The translations under genes were made by a program, and so were the position numbers. The notes beneath the pieces are model-generated. The model had not been told where the DNA came from. It did not search any database and saw only the letters and a list, made by a program, of their open reading frames with translations. Shown piece by piece: positions 25,809 through 34,155 of a stretch of 35,827 nucleotides of DNA (the first letter of the stretch is position 1; every line of letters begins with the position of its first letter). Source of the DNA: Aphanocapsa sp. GSE-SYN-MK-11-07L (GTDB taxonomy: Bacteria > Cyanobacteriota > Cyanobacteriia > Thermosynechococcales > Thermosynechococcaceae); assembly GCA_019359715.1 (NCBI GenBank), contig JAHHGS010000119.1, forward strand, positions 1-35,827, given 5' to 3'.

Positions 25809-26885
25809 ATGTCAACTAAAACAATTATTTCGCTTGGCTTGCTCGTGTTTATCCCGATTTCAGTTGCAGCCGAGCAGTTGGCATGGGGTTCACTGGCTGT
25901 TTTCATTACTTCCGCGATCGCGATCGTCCCCTTAGCGATTTGGCTGAGTACGGCCACAGAGGAAATCGCTGTGATTTCTGGCCCCTCTGTCGGTGGCTTA
26001 CTGAATGCTGTTTTTGGCAACGCCACCGAGCTAATCATTGCTCTGTCTGCTCTCAATGCAGGTCTAATCGACATTGTGAAAGCCAGCATTGCCGGCACGA
26101 TTATTAGCAACTTGCTGCTGGTGATGGGGCTGTCGATGTTGTTTGGGGGGCTGCGTCACAAGGAGCAATCCTTTCAACCCGTAATTGCCAGAGTTAACGG
26201 CTCCACGATGACCCTGGCAGTAACGGCGATTGTTTTACCCGCGATCGTCGCCTACACCTCCACCACCGTCAGTGGAGTAGAAATCACGAGACTCTCGATC
26301 GCCACCGCAGGGGTGCTGATCGTTGTTTACGGTCTCACCCTCTTGTTTTCGCTGAGAACCCACAGCTACCTCTACGAAGTCGGTCTAGTCGAAACTGAAG
26401 AGATGGCTGAACCATCAGAGAAGCCCAATCTCTGGCTTTGGCTGGGGGTTTTGGCAGCCTCGACGATCGCCGTTGCCTTTGAGTCTGAGCTGTTTGTGGG
26501 TGCGATCGAGGAAGCAACCAAAGGGCTGGGACTCACACCCTTATTTACAGGCGTAATTTTAATCCCGCTGGTGGGAGGAGCCGCCGAATTCGTCACCGCT
26601 ATTCGGGTTGCGATCAAAGACAATATGGATTTATCGGTCTCGGTCGCCATGGGTTCCAGCCTGTTGGTGGCGCTGCTGGTGGCCCCTGTCTTGGTGCTGG
26701 TTGGACAATTGATTGGACAGCCGATGAATTTGAGTTTCAACCTGTTTGAGGTTGTGGCGATCACAACCGCCGTTGCGGTTGCTAACCTGATTAGCTTAGA
26801 TGGTCGCTCTAACTGGTTAGAGGGCGTTCTGCTCCTGGCAACTTATGCCGTTCTGGGATTTGCCTTCTATTTCAATCCAGCCTAG
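25809..26885 (+). CDS. calcium/proton antiporter (CaX family)
   Basis: This 358-residue antiporter has about eleven membrane helices. The two inverted c-repeats of the CaCA superfamily are visible: LNAVFGNATELIIALSALNAGL in the first half and PLVGGAAEFVTAIRVAIKDN in the second, each with the catalytic acidic residue. It is expected to export Ca2+ in exchange for protons at the cytoplasmic membrane. The frame is open from a TTG at 25779, but the MSTKTIISLGLLVFIP start at ATG 25809 matches the family, with AGGG just upstream. It follows the phosphate-binding gene by about 60 bases and precedes the pentapeptide gene by 16. Confidence 0.94.
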   Translation: MSTKTIISLGLLVFIPISVAAEQLAWGSLAVFITSAIAIVPLAIWLSTATEEIAVISGPSVGGLLNAVFGNATELIIALSALNAGLIDIVKASIAGTIISNLLLVMGLSMLFGGLRHKEQSFQPVIARVNGSTMTLAVTAIVLPAIVAYTSTTVSGVEITRLSIATAGVLIVVYGLTLLFSLRTHSYLYEVGLVETEEMAEPSEKPNLWLWLGVLAASTIAVAFESELFVGAIEEATKGLGLTPLFTGVILIPLVGGAAEFVTAIRVAIKDNMDLSVSVAMGSSLLVALLVAPVLVLVGQLIGQPMNLSFNLFEVVAITTAVAVANLISLDGRSNWLEGVLLLATYAVLGFAFYFNPA

Positions 26886-26901
26886 TTAGCCGATTAGTCC
26901 C

Positions 26902-28227
26902 ATGCGCCCACACCCAAACTTTGATCTATCAGACTCTCCATTCCCGCCTCCTGATACCGATGGATTTCGATCAAATTCATCGGAAACCATTCCCAGTCAT
27001 CTGCCTGACAGTCCTCCAGTCCGTCAACGCGGATTGACCGAATCCGCACAGCCTGAATTGCTGTCACTCAATGCCTTACCCGTTAATCAACCCAGTGCTC
27101 CTCTAGCTTTCGGAATTCTCAAGTCTTTACCCACGAATTTGCCGATCCTGTTGCTATCTTCGGGGATCTTGATTCTGGGGATGATCCTGGATCAACCTTG
27201 GCTGATTGTGGCTGGCATGACGATAAATTTGTTGATCGCCTTCCGGGTGCTATGGCCTTCCTTGCTTCAAACCCTAACTTTTATCGCGAGTCAAGAGCTA
27301 TCTTTGGGACTGGCAGCCATCTTAGGTTTGTTCCTGGTGGTGCTAGGCTATCTGCACTTGACGGGAGTTCTCCAGTTCTTTCTCGACATCTACCAGGAAC
27401 CCAACTGGGATGCGATCGGGGCGATTGGAGAGGGCGTTGTGGGTGCCTTTGGTCAGATTTTAATTGCGATGATTGCGCTCTGGGTGGCTTGGAGACAATA
27501 CACGATTGAAAAAGTCCTGACCACTCAGCAAAACCGGATTACTCAACAGCAAACAATCGACACCTATTTTCAAGGAATTTCAGATTTGGTGATTGATCAA
27601 GACGGATTGCTGGAGGACTGGCCCCAAGAGCGGGCGATCGCCGAAGGGCGAACGGCAGCCCTGCTTGGTAGCGTTGACAATCACGGCAAGGCAAAGATTC
27701 TGCGGTTTTTATCTCACTCCAATTTGCTCACCCCTTTACAGCGCGATCGCCACTTGGGTCGTGCCATGTTGGATGGGTCTGGCGGCTACGCAGAGGATCG
27801 GGAGCAAGGAATTCGAGTCATCAATCTGAAAATGATGCTGGCAGGAACTGACCTGTCTGACACCGATCTGCGGGGATCAGATTTAAGCGATGCCAGTTTT
27901 TTTGAAGCCAACCTGGGCAGCACCGATTTAACTCGCACCAATTTATCGCGGGCTATTTTGGGTCAGGCCAACCTGCGTCAAGCAAAACTGGATGGCGCAC
28001 GATTGTTTTACGGTACTCCAGAAACTGCCAGTCCTCGCAGCCGCACGACTCGTCCCAATTTTCAAACCGGGGCCCATACCGGGGCCGTGATTGAAGATGT
28101 GGATCTGACGGAAGTGAGGGGATTGTCAACCGAACAGCATTACTACTGCTGTGCTTGGGGGGGAGCCAGCACTCGGGCCACGATTCCCGGCGGCTGTGAA
28201 AACATTCCGAATCAACTGGCTCTGTAA
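26902..28227 (+). CDS. membrane-anchored pentapeptide-repeat protein
   Basis: This 441-residue protein has a disordered polar N-terminus (about 55 residues), then hydrophobic segments (LPILLLSSGILILGMIL, PWLIVAGMTINLLIAFRVL, LGLAAILGLFLVVLGYLHL, GQILIAMIALWVAWRQY). A cytoplasmic region follows, with QQTIDTYFQGISDLVIDQDGLLED and a pentapeptide-repeat block near residues 310-365 (ADLSD-, ANLRQ-style units such as TDLSDTDLRGSDLSDASFFEANL). It ends in a Cys-rich tail, HYYCCAWGGASTRATIPGGCENI, seen in other cyanobacterial pentapeptide proteins. The ligand or partner is unknown. It is 16 bases after the CaX gene and is probably in the same transcript. Confidence 0.85.
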   Translation: MRPHPNFDLSDSPFPPPDTDGFRSNSSETIPSHLPDSPPVRQRGLTESAQPELLSLNALPVNQPSAPLAFGILKSLPTNLPILLLSSGILILGMILDQPWLIVAGMTINLLIAFRVLWPSLLQTLTFIASQELSLGLAAILGLFLVVLGYLHLTGVLQFFLDIYQEPNWDAIGAIGEGVVGAFGQILIAMIALWVAWRQYTIEKVLTTQQNRITQQQTIDTYFQGISDLVIDQDGLLEDWPQERAIAEGRTAALLGSVDNHGKAKILRFLSHSNLLTPLQRDRHLGRAMLDGSGGYAEDREQGIRVINLKMMLAGTDLSDTDLRGSDLSDASFFEANLGSTDLTRTNLSRAILGQANLRQAKLDGARLFYGTPETASPRSRTTRPNFQTGAHTGAVIEDVDLTEVRGLSTEQHYYCCAWGGASTRATIPGGCENIPNQLAL

Positions 28228-28313
28228 GGGGCTAGTTCAGCTAGGCGTTCAATCGTCCTGAGATTGCAGGATTCAGGTCGCAGCCTTAATTTTTATCACC
28301 TCGGAGGCAACTG

Positions 28314-28538
28314 ATGGAAAATAACGCCGAACTCGAAATTGAAAAGTCCTACTCAAAGCAAGATGCGATCGCTGCCCTGCGCCGATTAGCGGATGCCTTA
28401 GAGCAAAGTACAACCTTTGAAATTTTTTTAGAGGGCGTGCGGGTGTTTGTGCCCCCGGAGGCCACGGTCGAATTTGAGTATGAGCGGGTTGCAGATCAGC
28501 AGGAATTAGAGATTGAGTTGAAGTGGACGCATTCCTAA
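28314..28538 (+). CDS. amphi-Trp domain protein
   Basis: This 74-residue protein matches the small amphi-Trp domain: LEIEKSYSKQDAIAALRRLADALEQSTTFEIFLEGVRVFVPPEATVEFEYE with the closing LKW. The family is of unknown function and is found as tiny stand-alone proteins, alternating amphipathic strands with a conserved Trp near the end. The start is ATG 28314 with an excellent GGAGG six bases upstream. Its last 16 bases overlap the start of the RCK channel-like gene, which implies translational coupling and perhaps a physical partnership. The association is an inference. Confidence 0.85.
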   Translation: MENNAELEIEKSYSKQDAIAALRRLADALEQSTTFEIFLEGVRVFVPPEATVEFEYERVADQQELEIELKWTHS

Positions 28539-30589
28539 ACGAGGCATCTCACGTTCTAGTCTGTGGGCTGGGAAGTTTGGGGCAGCAGTGCGTTGCCGCC
28601 CTGAAAGGATTTGGGTTGTGGATTAGCGCGATCGACCTTGTTCAGCCTAGAAGTTGGGAAGTCCAAAATTTGCCTGAGCTACTGGAAGCTTTAATCATTG
28701 GCGATTGTCGCCAACCGAGTGTGTTGCAGCAGGTGAAGATTCAGCGCTGTCGAGCCGTGCTGCTGGTCACGAACAATGAGCGGATCAACATCGAAGCCGC
28801 CTTTGCCGTCCGGCTCCTGAATCCCCAGGTTCGGCTTGTGGTTCGCTCTTCCGAGCAGCAACTCAATCAACTCCTGGATCAGCAATTGGGCAACTTCTCC
28901 GCCTTTGAGGTGGCTGGACTGCCAGCTCATGCCCTCGCGATCGCTGCCCTATCGAATGAAATCCGAGGGATAATTTCGCTGGGTGATCAGTTGCTGCGGG
29001 TGGTTCACTGTCCGATTAACGCTAGCCATCGCTGGTGCGATCTGCGCTTAGTCCACGAACTAAACACGCGAACCCGGCGGGTGCTGGGCCATTATTCTGA
29101 TGGAGCAGCCCTGCCAACTCAGTTTCATCAGTGGGAACCAGAGGCCAGAATTCGAGCCGGAGATAGCGTTGCCTATATTGAAGTCACGCAGAGCTTAGCC
29201 GATCTTGTTCAGCCGACTCGCCCATTTGCTGCGGGCAAATCTGGCGCTGGCAAATCTGGCGCTGGCAAACCTAAGCAAACCGTTGGGCAGCTTTGGCGAA
29301 GTCTGCTCAAGCAACTCTCAGGGTCTGATTCCCGACTAGTCCCAGCTCAGCTCTGGCAATTGGCAGCCCACCAGCAAACCAAACGAGTTGTCATGCTGGT
29401 CGGCATTACGGTGCTAATGCTGACCCTGCTAGGTACAGCGATTCTTAAAGCAGCCTATCCAGAGCAGAGTTGGCTGAAGGGGTTATACGTAACGGGTGTA
29501 ATGCTGCTAGGCTCCTACGACGTTGTTTTTGGTGCCCTCAGCCCCTCTGATTCCACTCCGCTCTGGATGCGGTTCCTCAACTTGAGCTATATGCTGGCAG
29601 GCACCGCCTCGATCGCCGTATTGTATGCCCTGTTAACTCAAAGCTTGCTGGCAGCAAAATTCGCCTTGCCGAACAAACGTCCCCCCGTTCCGCCACAAGA
29701 CCACGTAGTTTTGATTGGGTTAGATCGCGTCGGTCGGCAAATCGCCACCTATCTCCAAAAGCTCAGGCAACCTTTGGTCGGAGTCAGCGACACTGCTCTA
29801 GAGTCGAGTCTACTCCCACAAATGCCGCTGATTGTCAGCGACTTTCGCGATGCCCTGCTAGAGGTCAACCTGGCCACGGCCAAAAGTGTGGTGGTGGCGA
29901 CAGACAATGAGATGGCGAATTTAGAAATTGGCTTGATGGCGCACGCTGCGAATCCTGATGCCGCGCTGGTGATCCAAACCTTTGAACCAGACTTTAGTAG
30001 TAATATTGACCGACTCTTGCCCTACGCTAAGGTGTTATGCAGTTATTCGCTAGCCGCCGATGCATTTGCGGCGGCGATATTTGGCGATCATATCCTCGAC
30101 CTGCTGCGACTCAGTAACCAGACCGTGCTAGTGGCAACCTACGACGTGCAACCAGAGGACGGTCTGCAAGGCTTGCTGTTGGCTGAAGTTGCTTACGGTT
30201 ATCAGGTCGTGCCAATTTTCTATCAAGACCAGGATCAAACAGCCACCCTGCTGCCTCCAGATGAGATTACATTAAAAGCTGGCGATCGCCTGATTGTTTT
30301 GGCGACTGTAGACAGTCTGCATCAAATTGATCGAGGGGAAAAACTGCCTCAATCTTGGCAAGTGTACATTAACACGACTGCAACTAAAAATACTGGGTTT
30401 GAAAGCGCCAGAACCATCACTCGAATCGCAGGTTGTAGCCTCAGCACAGCAACCGAAATCATGAATCATTTACCGGCCGTCTTACCCGTTCCGCTTTATC
30501 AGCATCAAGCCCTGCGGCTGGTGCGAGAACTGAGCAAAATTCAAACTCAGGCTAATCTAATTCCGCTTTCTCCTGCTTCCAATCAGTAA
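28523..30589 (+). CDS. two-RCK (TrkA-N/TrkA-C) channel-like protein
   Basis: This 688-residue protein begins at a GTG overlapping the amphi-Trp gene. The first RCK/TrkA-N domain has the NAD-type motif VLVCGLGSLG (11-20) and a TrkA-C-like end. A linker with AGKSG repeats (about 237-249) follows. Then come helix TM1 (VVMLVGITVLMLTLLGTAIL, about 289-308), a re-entrant-like segment (YVTGVMLLGSYDVVFG) and helix TM2 (FLNLSYMLAGTASIAVLYALL, about 351-371). A second RCK domain follows (VVLIGLDRVGRQ, 395-406) with TrkA-C (TATLLPPDEITLKAGDRLIVLAT). The layout is a 2-TM pore with RCK gates, but the K+ filter TxGYGD is not present; LLGSYDVVFG stands in its place. Ion specificity is unknown. Confidence 0.85.
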   Translation: MDAFLNEASHVLVCGLGSLGQQCVAALKGFGLWISAIDLVQPRSWEVQNLPELLEALIIGDCRQPSVLQQVKIQRCRAVLLVTNNERINIEAAFAVRLLNPQVRLVVRSSEQQLNQLLDQQLGNFSAFEVAGLPAHALAIAALSNEIRGIISLGDQLLRVVHCPINASHRWCDLRLVHELNTRTRRVLGHYSDGAALPTQFHQWEPEARIRAGDSVAYIEVTQSLADLVQPTRPFAAGKSGAGKSGAGKPKQTVGQLWRSLLKQLSGSDSRLVPAQLWQLAAHQQTKRVVMLVGITVLMLTLLGTAILKAAYPEQSWLKGLYVTGVMLLGSYDVVFGALSPSDSTPLWMRFLNLSYMLAGTASIAVLYALLTQSLLAAKFALPNKRPPVPPQDHVVLIGLDRVGRQIATYLQKLRQPLVGVSDTALESSLLPQMPLIVSDFRDALLEVNLATAKSVVVATDNEMANLEIGLMAHAANPDAALVIQTFEPDFSSNIDRLLPYAKVLCSYSLAADAFAAAIFGDHILDLLRLSNQTVLVATYDVQPEDGLQGLLLAEVAYGYQVVPIFYQDQDQTATLLPPDEITLKAGDRLIVLATVDSLHQIDRGEKLPQSWQVYINTTATKNTGFESARTITRIAGCSLSTATEIMNHLPAVLPVPLYQHQALRLVRELSKIQTQANLIPLSPASNQ

Positions 30590-30595
30590 AATCTA

Positions 30596-31066
30596 ATGCG
30601 ATTTTTACGAAACCTCATCAGTTCTTTATTCGATAAGCGTCAGAACAAGGTTTTCCTGACTTTACTGGATGAAATCGAAGATTTTTTTGCCAAAATTCTT
30701 TCGCTGATCATGATCGGAGTCGTGTTGTTTTCGATTATAGATTTAGGGATTGTTTTGACCCAAGAGTTGATGCATCCACCGAATGGCACCTTTTCTACCA
30801 GCTTGCTGAAAATATTTGGCTTATTTTTAAATATCTTAATTGCGCTAGAAATTACGCAGAATATTACATCCTATTTGGGTAGCCATGTGATCCAAATTGA
30901 GATGGTTATTATTACCTCTCTGATTGCTGTAGCCCGCAAAATTATTATCCTTGACTTCCAAAAAATTTCTGACTCAGAGCTTTTATCCCTGGCCGCTGCT
31001 ATTTTTGCGCTGGCAGTTTGTTACTGGTTAGTGCGACGTACCAATGCCAAATACCCGCCTCACTAA
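30596..31066 (+). CDS. PsiE-like (phosphate-starvation-inducible E family) membrane protein
   Basis: This 156-residue protein begins six bases after the channel-like gene stops, so the two are clearly in one transcript. It has four predicted hydrophobic helices (IMIGVVLFSIIDLGIVLT, LLKIFGLFLNILIALEI, IQIEMVIITSLIAVARKIII, LLSLAAAIFALAVCYWLV) and the PsiE-style block LNILIALEITQNITSYL...VARKIIILD. PsiE is a membrane protein of poorly known function whose gene is phosphate-regulated in E. coli. A link to phosphate status fits the Na/Pi and PstS genes upstream, but no Pho box is visible directly ahead of this gene. It converges on the antiporter gene. Confidence 0.8.
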   Translation: MRFLRNLISSLFDKRQNKVFLTLLDEIEDFFAKILSLIMIGVVLFSIIDLGIVLTQELMHPPNGTFSTSLLKIFGLFLNILIALEITQNITSYLGSHVIQIEMVIITSLIAVARKIIILDFQKISDSELLSLAAAIFALAVCYWLVRRTNAKYPPH

Positions 31067-31119
31067 AGTTTGCAAATTAACCAACCTATAACAATTTTGC
31101 TCAACCATCACCAGTCTGA

Positions 31120-32340
31120 CTAGTGACTCACTACTAAGCCCAGTCGTCGAGCCAGAATCGGTAAAGTGAATCCTTGGATCAGAACAGACATCACCACAAT
31201 AAAACTGATCACAACAAATATCTCTCCTGCCTGCTCAATGCCAACCGCTAGCGGAAAAGTTGCTAAGACAATGGGCACCGAGCCTCGTAAGCCAACCCAA
31301 GAAACCAGCAGTTTTTCCTGAACAGGCATATCTGTCCAGGCAAGGCTAGCAAAGACGCTCAGCGGACGGGCAATAAACATTAGGAATAGGCTGATCGCGA
31401 TCGCAACACTGGCCAGAGCAGAAAGTTGGGCCAGATAGGGAATCGACAACATCCCCAGGGTTAAAAACATCGTGATTTGCATTAACCAAGCAAACCCGTC
31501 ATGAAAACCAGCAATATACTCTCGATGGATGAGTGGGTAATTTCCGATCACAATTCCGGCCACATAGACAGCTAGAAAACCATTGCCATTCAGAAATGCG
31601 CTCACGCTATAAGTAAGCAGGACAAGCGCGATCGAAGCAACTGGATACAACCCTTGGGCATTTAGACTCAGACGATTGAGCAGCCAGACAACAAATCGCC
31701 CAGCCCCATAGCCAATTGCAACTCCAATCACTAATTGCAAAACCAGAAAGATTGCACTCCCCAACAGGGATGTCTGCTGCCCAACCAGCAGGTTAAGAAT
31801 GGTCGTGGTTAACAACACTGCCATCGGGTCATTGCTGCTGGATTCCAACTCTAACAGGGGCTGTAAACTTCCCTTTAACGTAATTTGGCTAGAGCGTAAA
31901 ACTGAAAACACCGCCGCCGCATCCGTTGAGGAAACGATCGCTGCCAGAAGCAAGCCTTCTGGAAAAGAAATACCTTGCACCCCAATCATAAAGGAGCTAA
32001 AGGAGCCGAGGATAAACCAGGCAAATGTCCCCAACAGCAGCATTGTGATCAAAACACCCCCGGTAGAGAGGCCTAAGCCTTGCCAAAGCACAGGACGAAT
32101 CTGTCTCCACTCGGTATCAAGCCCACCATTAAACAAGATAAAGATCAGCGCAAAATCACCAATAAACTTGGCGACTTCTGGGTCGCTTAACTCAATTAAT
32201 CCAGTTTTCCCAATCAGCCAACCCGTCAGCAGAAAAAATATTAGGGCAGGAATCCCAAATTTGCTAGCGAGTTTGCTAGAGAAAATGCTGATTAGGAGTA
32301 AGGCTGCTCCGGCAAGGCAAACAAGTTCGATCGGTGGCAT
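31120..32340 (-). CDS. CPA1-type Na+(K+)/H+ antiporter
   Basis: This 406-residue membrane antiporter has about twelve helices. It carries the CPA core: FNGGLDTEWRQ in helix 3, the unwound-helix motif AIVSSTDAAAVFSVLR (Thr139-Asp140), and the ion-site pair Asn170-Asp171 in LELESSSNDPMAVLLT. The ND pair is typical of electroneutral CPA1 members such as NhaP2/CvrA. GLRGSVPIVLATFPLAVG is the helix-11 block. The C-terminal TrkA-C regulatory domain of NhaP2/CvrA proteins is absent. The ATG at 32340 has GAGAGGAAAGG upstream. It is convergent with the PsiE-like gene and may share the minus-strand S1/thioredoxin transcript. Confidence 0.92.
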   Translation of the reverse strand: MPPIELVCLAGAALLLISIFSSKLASKFGIPALIFFLLTGWLIGKTGLIELSDPEVAKFIGDFALIFILFNGGLDTEWRQIRPVLWQGLGLSTGGVLITMLLLGTFAWFILGSFSSFMIGVQGISFPEGLLLAAIVSSTDAAAVFSVLRSSQITLKGSLQPLLELESSSNDPMAVLLTTTILNLLVGQQTSLLGSAIFLVLQLVIGVAIGYGAGRFVVWLLNRLSLNAQGLYPVASIALVLLTYSVSAFLNGNGFLAVYVAGIVIGNYPLIHREYIAGFHDGFAWLMQITMFLTLGMLSIPYLAQLSALASVAIAISLFLMFIARPLSVFASLAWTDMPVQEKLLVSWVGLRGSVPIVLATFPLAVGIEQAGEIFVVISFIVVMSVLIQGFTLPILARRLGLVVSH

Positions 32341-32509
32341 TGCCTTTCCTCTCTTAGCACAGGTAAACCTCTGCTCATTCAGAAGCTTAAGAGGTGAGTC
32401 AATGGCTTCAGCAGAGTTCGCCTAAATCATAGCAGGAGGTCGATCTATTTTAATTTTGAGCTGCCATAAATTGCTGAGCCTTACTTCCAATCAGCAGCAC
32501 TCACTAACA

Positions 32510-33409
32510 TTACTCTGAATCAGGCTGTAGCTTTTCTTGGTAGCGGGTGGCCCGATCGCTTGCTTCAGCCATCACTTCAGCTTTATGCTCCAGCATTTCA
32601 CCCGCGCGTTTTTCTAGCACTTTGGTCGATAGTGAAATTCTCCCCCGGGCCTGGTCTAAGTCCACAATAACCGCTTGAATCGTTTCGCCCACTTGGAACA
32701 AATCATCCAGTGATTTAATAAAGGTTTGGCTAATTTCTTTGATGTGGAGGAGCCCCGTTGCGCCAGACAGATCCACAAACAGCCCAAACGGTTTGATGCC
32801 GGTGACTTGCCCGGACACCAGTTGCCCAATTTCAAAGGCGGTGACTTGGCTGGAACGACTGGCCAAGCGCTGCGAGAGCACTAACTTATTGCGCTGCTGG
32901 TCAATTTCTAGAATATTGACGGTGAGTGTAGTGCCCTTAAGTTGCTCCAGGTCTTCTCGCTGCTGGAGGTGCGATCGCGGTACAAACCCGCGCAGCCCTT
33001 GCACATCAACCGTGACGCCGCCTTTGTTTAAACCTGTGACGCGCACCTGAAAAGACTCGCCATCGGCCTGCATTTCAGTCAGGCGATCCCAGAGCACCCG
33101 CATTTCCAAGCGACGAATCGAGAGGGTGACTTGTCCTTCGGCGTTTTGATCGCCAATCACCAGAAACTCGTGTTCTTCCTGCAAGGGTAAGCTAGTCGCT
33201 AGATCGTGCACGGGTTGGAGCCCAGCTTCAGCCAGGGGTAAAAAGGCGGCTGACTTGCCACCAATGTCAATGTAAGCCCCATCGTTGGTGTAATCAAAGG
33301 GCTTGCCCCGCACAGTTTGGCCAATCTGAAAAGCGTAGTCGTGCTCAGCTAGGGCTTGGGCAAAGTCGTCCATGGAAAAAGCGGCTGCTTTGCTAGATCG
33401 AGAGGTCAT
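32510..33409 (-). CDS. S1-domain RNA-binding protein (ribosomal protein S1 homologue)
   Basis: About 299 residues with three S1 beta-barrels: FQIGQTVRGKPFDYTNDGAYIDIGGKSAAFLPL (first), FQVRVTGLNKGGVTVDVQGLRGFVPRSHL (second) and FEIGQLVSGQVTGIKPFGLFVDLSGATGLLHIKEIS (third), then a helical tail ending QEKLQPDSE. This matches the shorter cyanobacterial S1 paralogue (rps1b-like), which binds mRNA at the ribosome. The frame continues to a TTG at 33496, but that extension is made of repeat-derived residues (SRSRRSLPPAFSPSTPNP), so ATG 33409 is chosen. Neither start has a good ribosome-binding site. It follows the thioredoxin-fold gene on the same strand. Confidence 0.9.
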   Translation of the reverse strand: MTSRSSKAAAFSMDDFAQALAEHDYAFQIGQTVRGKPFDYTNDGAYIDIGGKSAAFLPLAEAGLQPVHDLATSLPLQEEHEFLVIGDQNAEGQVTLSIRRLEMRVLWDRLTEMQADGESFQVRVTGLNKGGVTVDVQGLRGFVPRSHLQQREDLEQLKGTTLTVNILEIDQQRNKLVLSQRLASRSSQVTAFEIGQLVSGQVTGIKPFGLFVDLSGATGLLHIKEISQTFIKSLDDLFQVGETIQAVIVDLDQARGRISLSTKVLEKRAGEMLEHKAEVMAEASDRATRYQEKLQPDSE

Positions 33410-33424
33410 GGGGTTAGGGGTTGA

Positions 33425-33516
33425 GGGTGAAAAGGCAGGAGGCAGACTTCGGCGTGAGCGGCTCGACTGTGAGCGCTCGCCGAACAGCTCAGTCAAACGA
33501 GGGCAGAAGGGCAGAG
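33425..33516. repeat. STRR-like repeats around the 5' side of the S1 gene
   Basis: AAAGGCAGGAGGCAGAC (33431 on) and GAGGGCAGAAGGGCAGAG (33501 on) read on the minus strand as CTGCCTCCTGCCTTT and CTGCCCTTCTGCCC, matching the short repeats at 11926-11990 and 21441-21482. They lie between the S1 and thioredoxin-fold genes. Confidence 0.5.
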
Positions 33517-33523
33517 CGATTTC

Positions 33524-34105
33524 TTAGCCGTAGTAGGCGGGTTCGTTGCCCGGCTTCCATTTAATGTTGCAGCCAATGCTGGGCTTTTGGTCTGGAGTTG
33601 GGGTTTGGCTAGCAAGTACAGTCTCGATCGCTGTCCGTAAATCTTGCCCTGTGACTGGCAAATCGTTACCGGGGCGACTGTCATCCAGTTGACCGCGATA
33701 GGCCAGCCGAAAATTCCCATCAAACAAAAAGAAATCTGGTGTGCAGGCAGCGGTGTAAGCCTTAGCGGTAGCTTGGGTGGCATCGTAGCAGAGCGGAAAA
33801 TTAAAGCCCAATTCTTTTGCCATTTCCTTCAGAGACTCGGGCCCATCATCGGGGTACTTGTCGGCATCGTTGGCGCTAATCGCCACAATACCGAGATTCT
33901 TGCCGACGTAGTCTTGCCCAAGTTGGGCCAGTTGAGCTTGGACATGCTTGACGTAGGGACAATGGCGACAAATAAACATCACCAGTAGCCCTTGTTTGCC
34001 AGTAAAACTCGCCAGTGAGACCGTTTCACCCGTTACCACATCTGGCAGCGCAAACTCTGGGGCAGTGGTGGCCAGATCGAGCATGGTGGAAGCAGTGCGA
34101 GCCAT
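33524..34105 (-). CDS. thioredoxin-fold redox protein with CRHC motif
   Basis: This 193-residue protein has the peroxiredoxin/redoxin fold: APEFALPDVVTGETVSLASF, then FICRHCPYVKHVQAQL with the redox pair Cys46-Cys49 (CRHC), then LGIVAISANDADKYPDDGPESLKEMAKELGFNFPLCYDATQATAKAYTAACTPDFFLFD. The C-terminal tail PSIGCNIKWKPGNEPAYYG is typical of this thioredoxin subfamily. It has no signal peptide and should act in the cytoplasm as a thiol oxidoreductase; the substrate is unknown. ATG 34105 has AAGGA seven bases upstream. It is 50 bases downstream of pdxJ and probably cotranscribed with it. Confidence 0.92.
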   Translation of the reverse strand: MARTASTMLDLATTAPEFALPDVVTGETVSLASFTGKQGLLVMFICRHCPYVKHVQAQLAQLGQDYVGKNLGIVAISANDADKYPDDGPESLKEMAKELGFNFPLCYDATQATAKAYTAACTPDFFLFDGNFRLAYRGQLDDSRPGNDLPVTGQDLRTAIETVLASQTPTPDQKPSIGCNIKWKPGNEPAYYG

Positions 34106-34155
34106 AGCAGTATCCTTATCCTCAGCCGTTTTAATCGCGATCGCGGGCCTTTATT

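Noticed and set aside
31799-32425. 208-codon open frame on the plus strand
   Set aside because: It is antisense to the CPA1 antiporter gene, whose family motifs are intact; the opposite translation has no recognisable domain.
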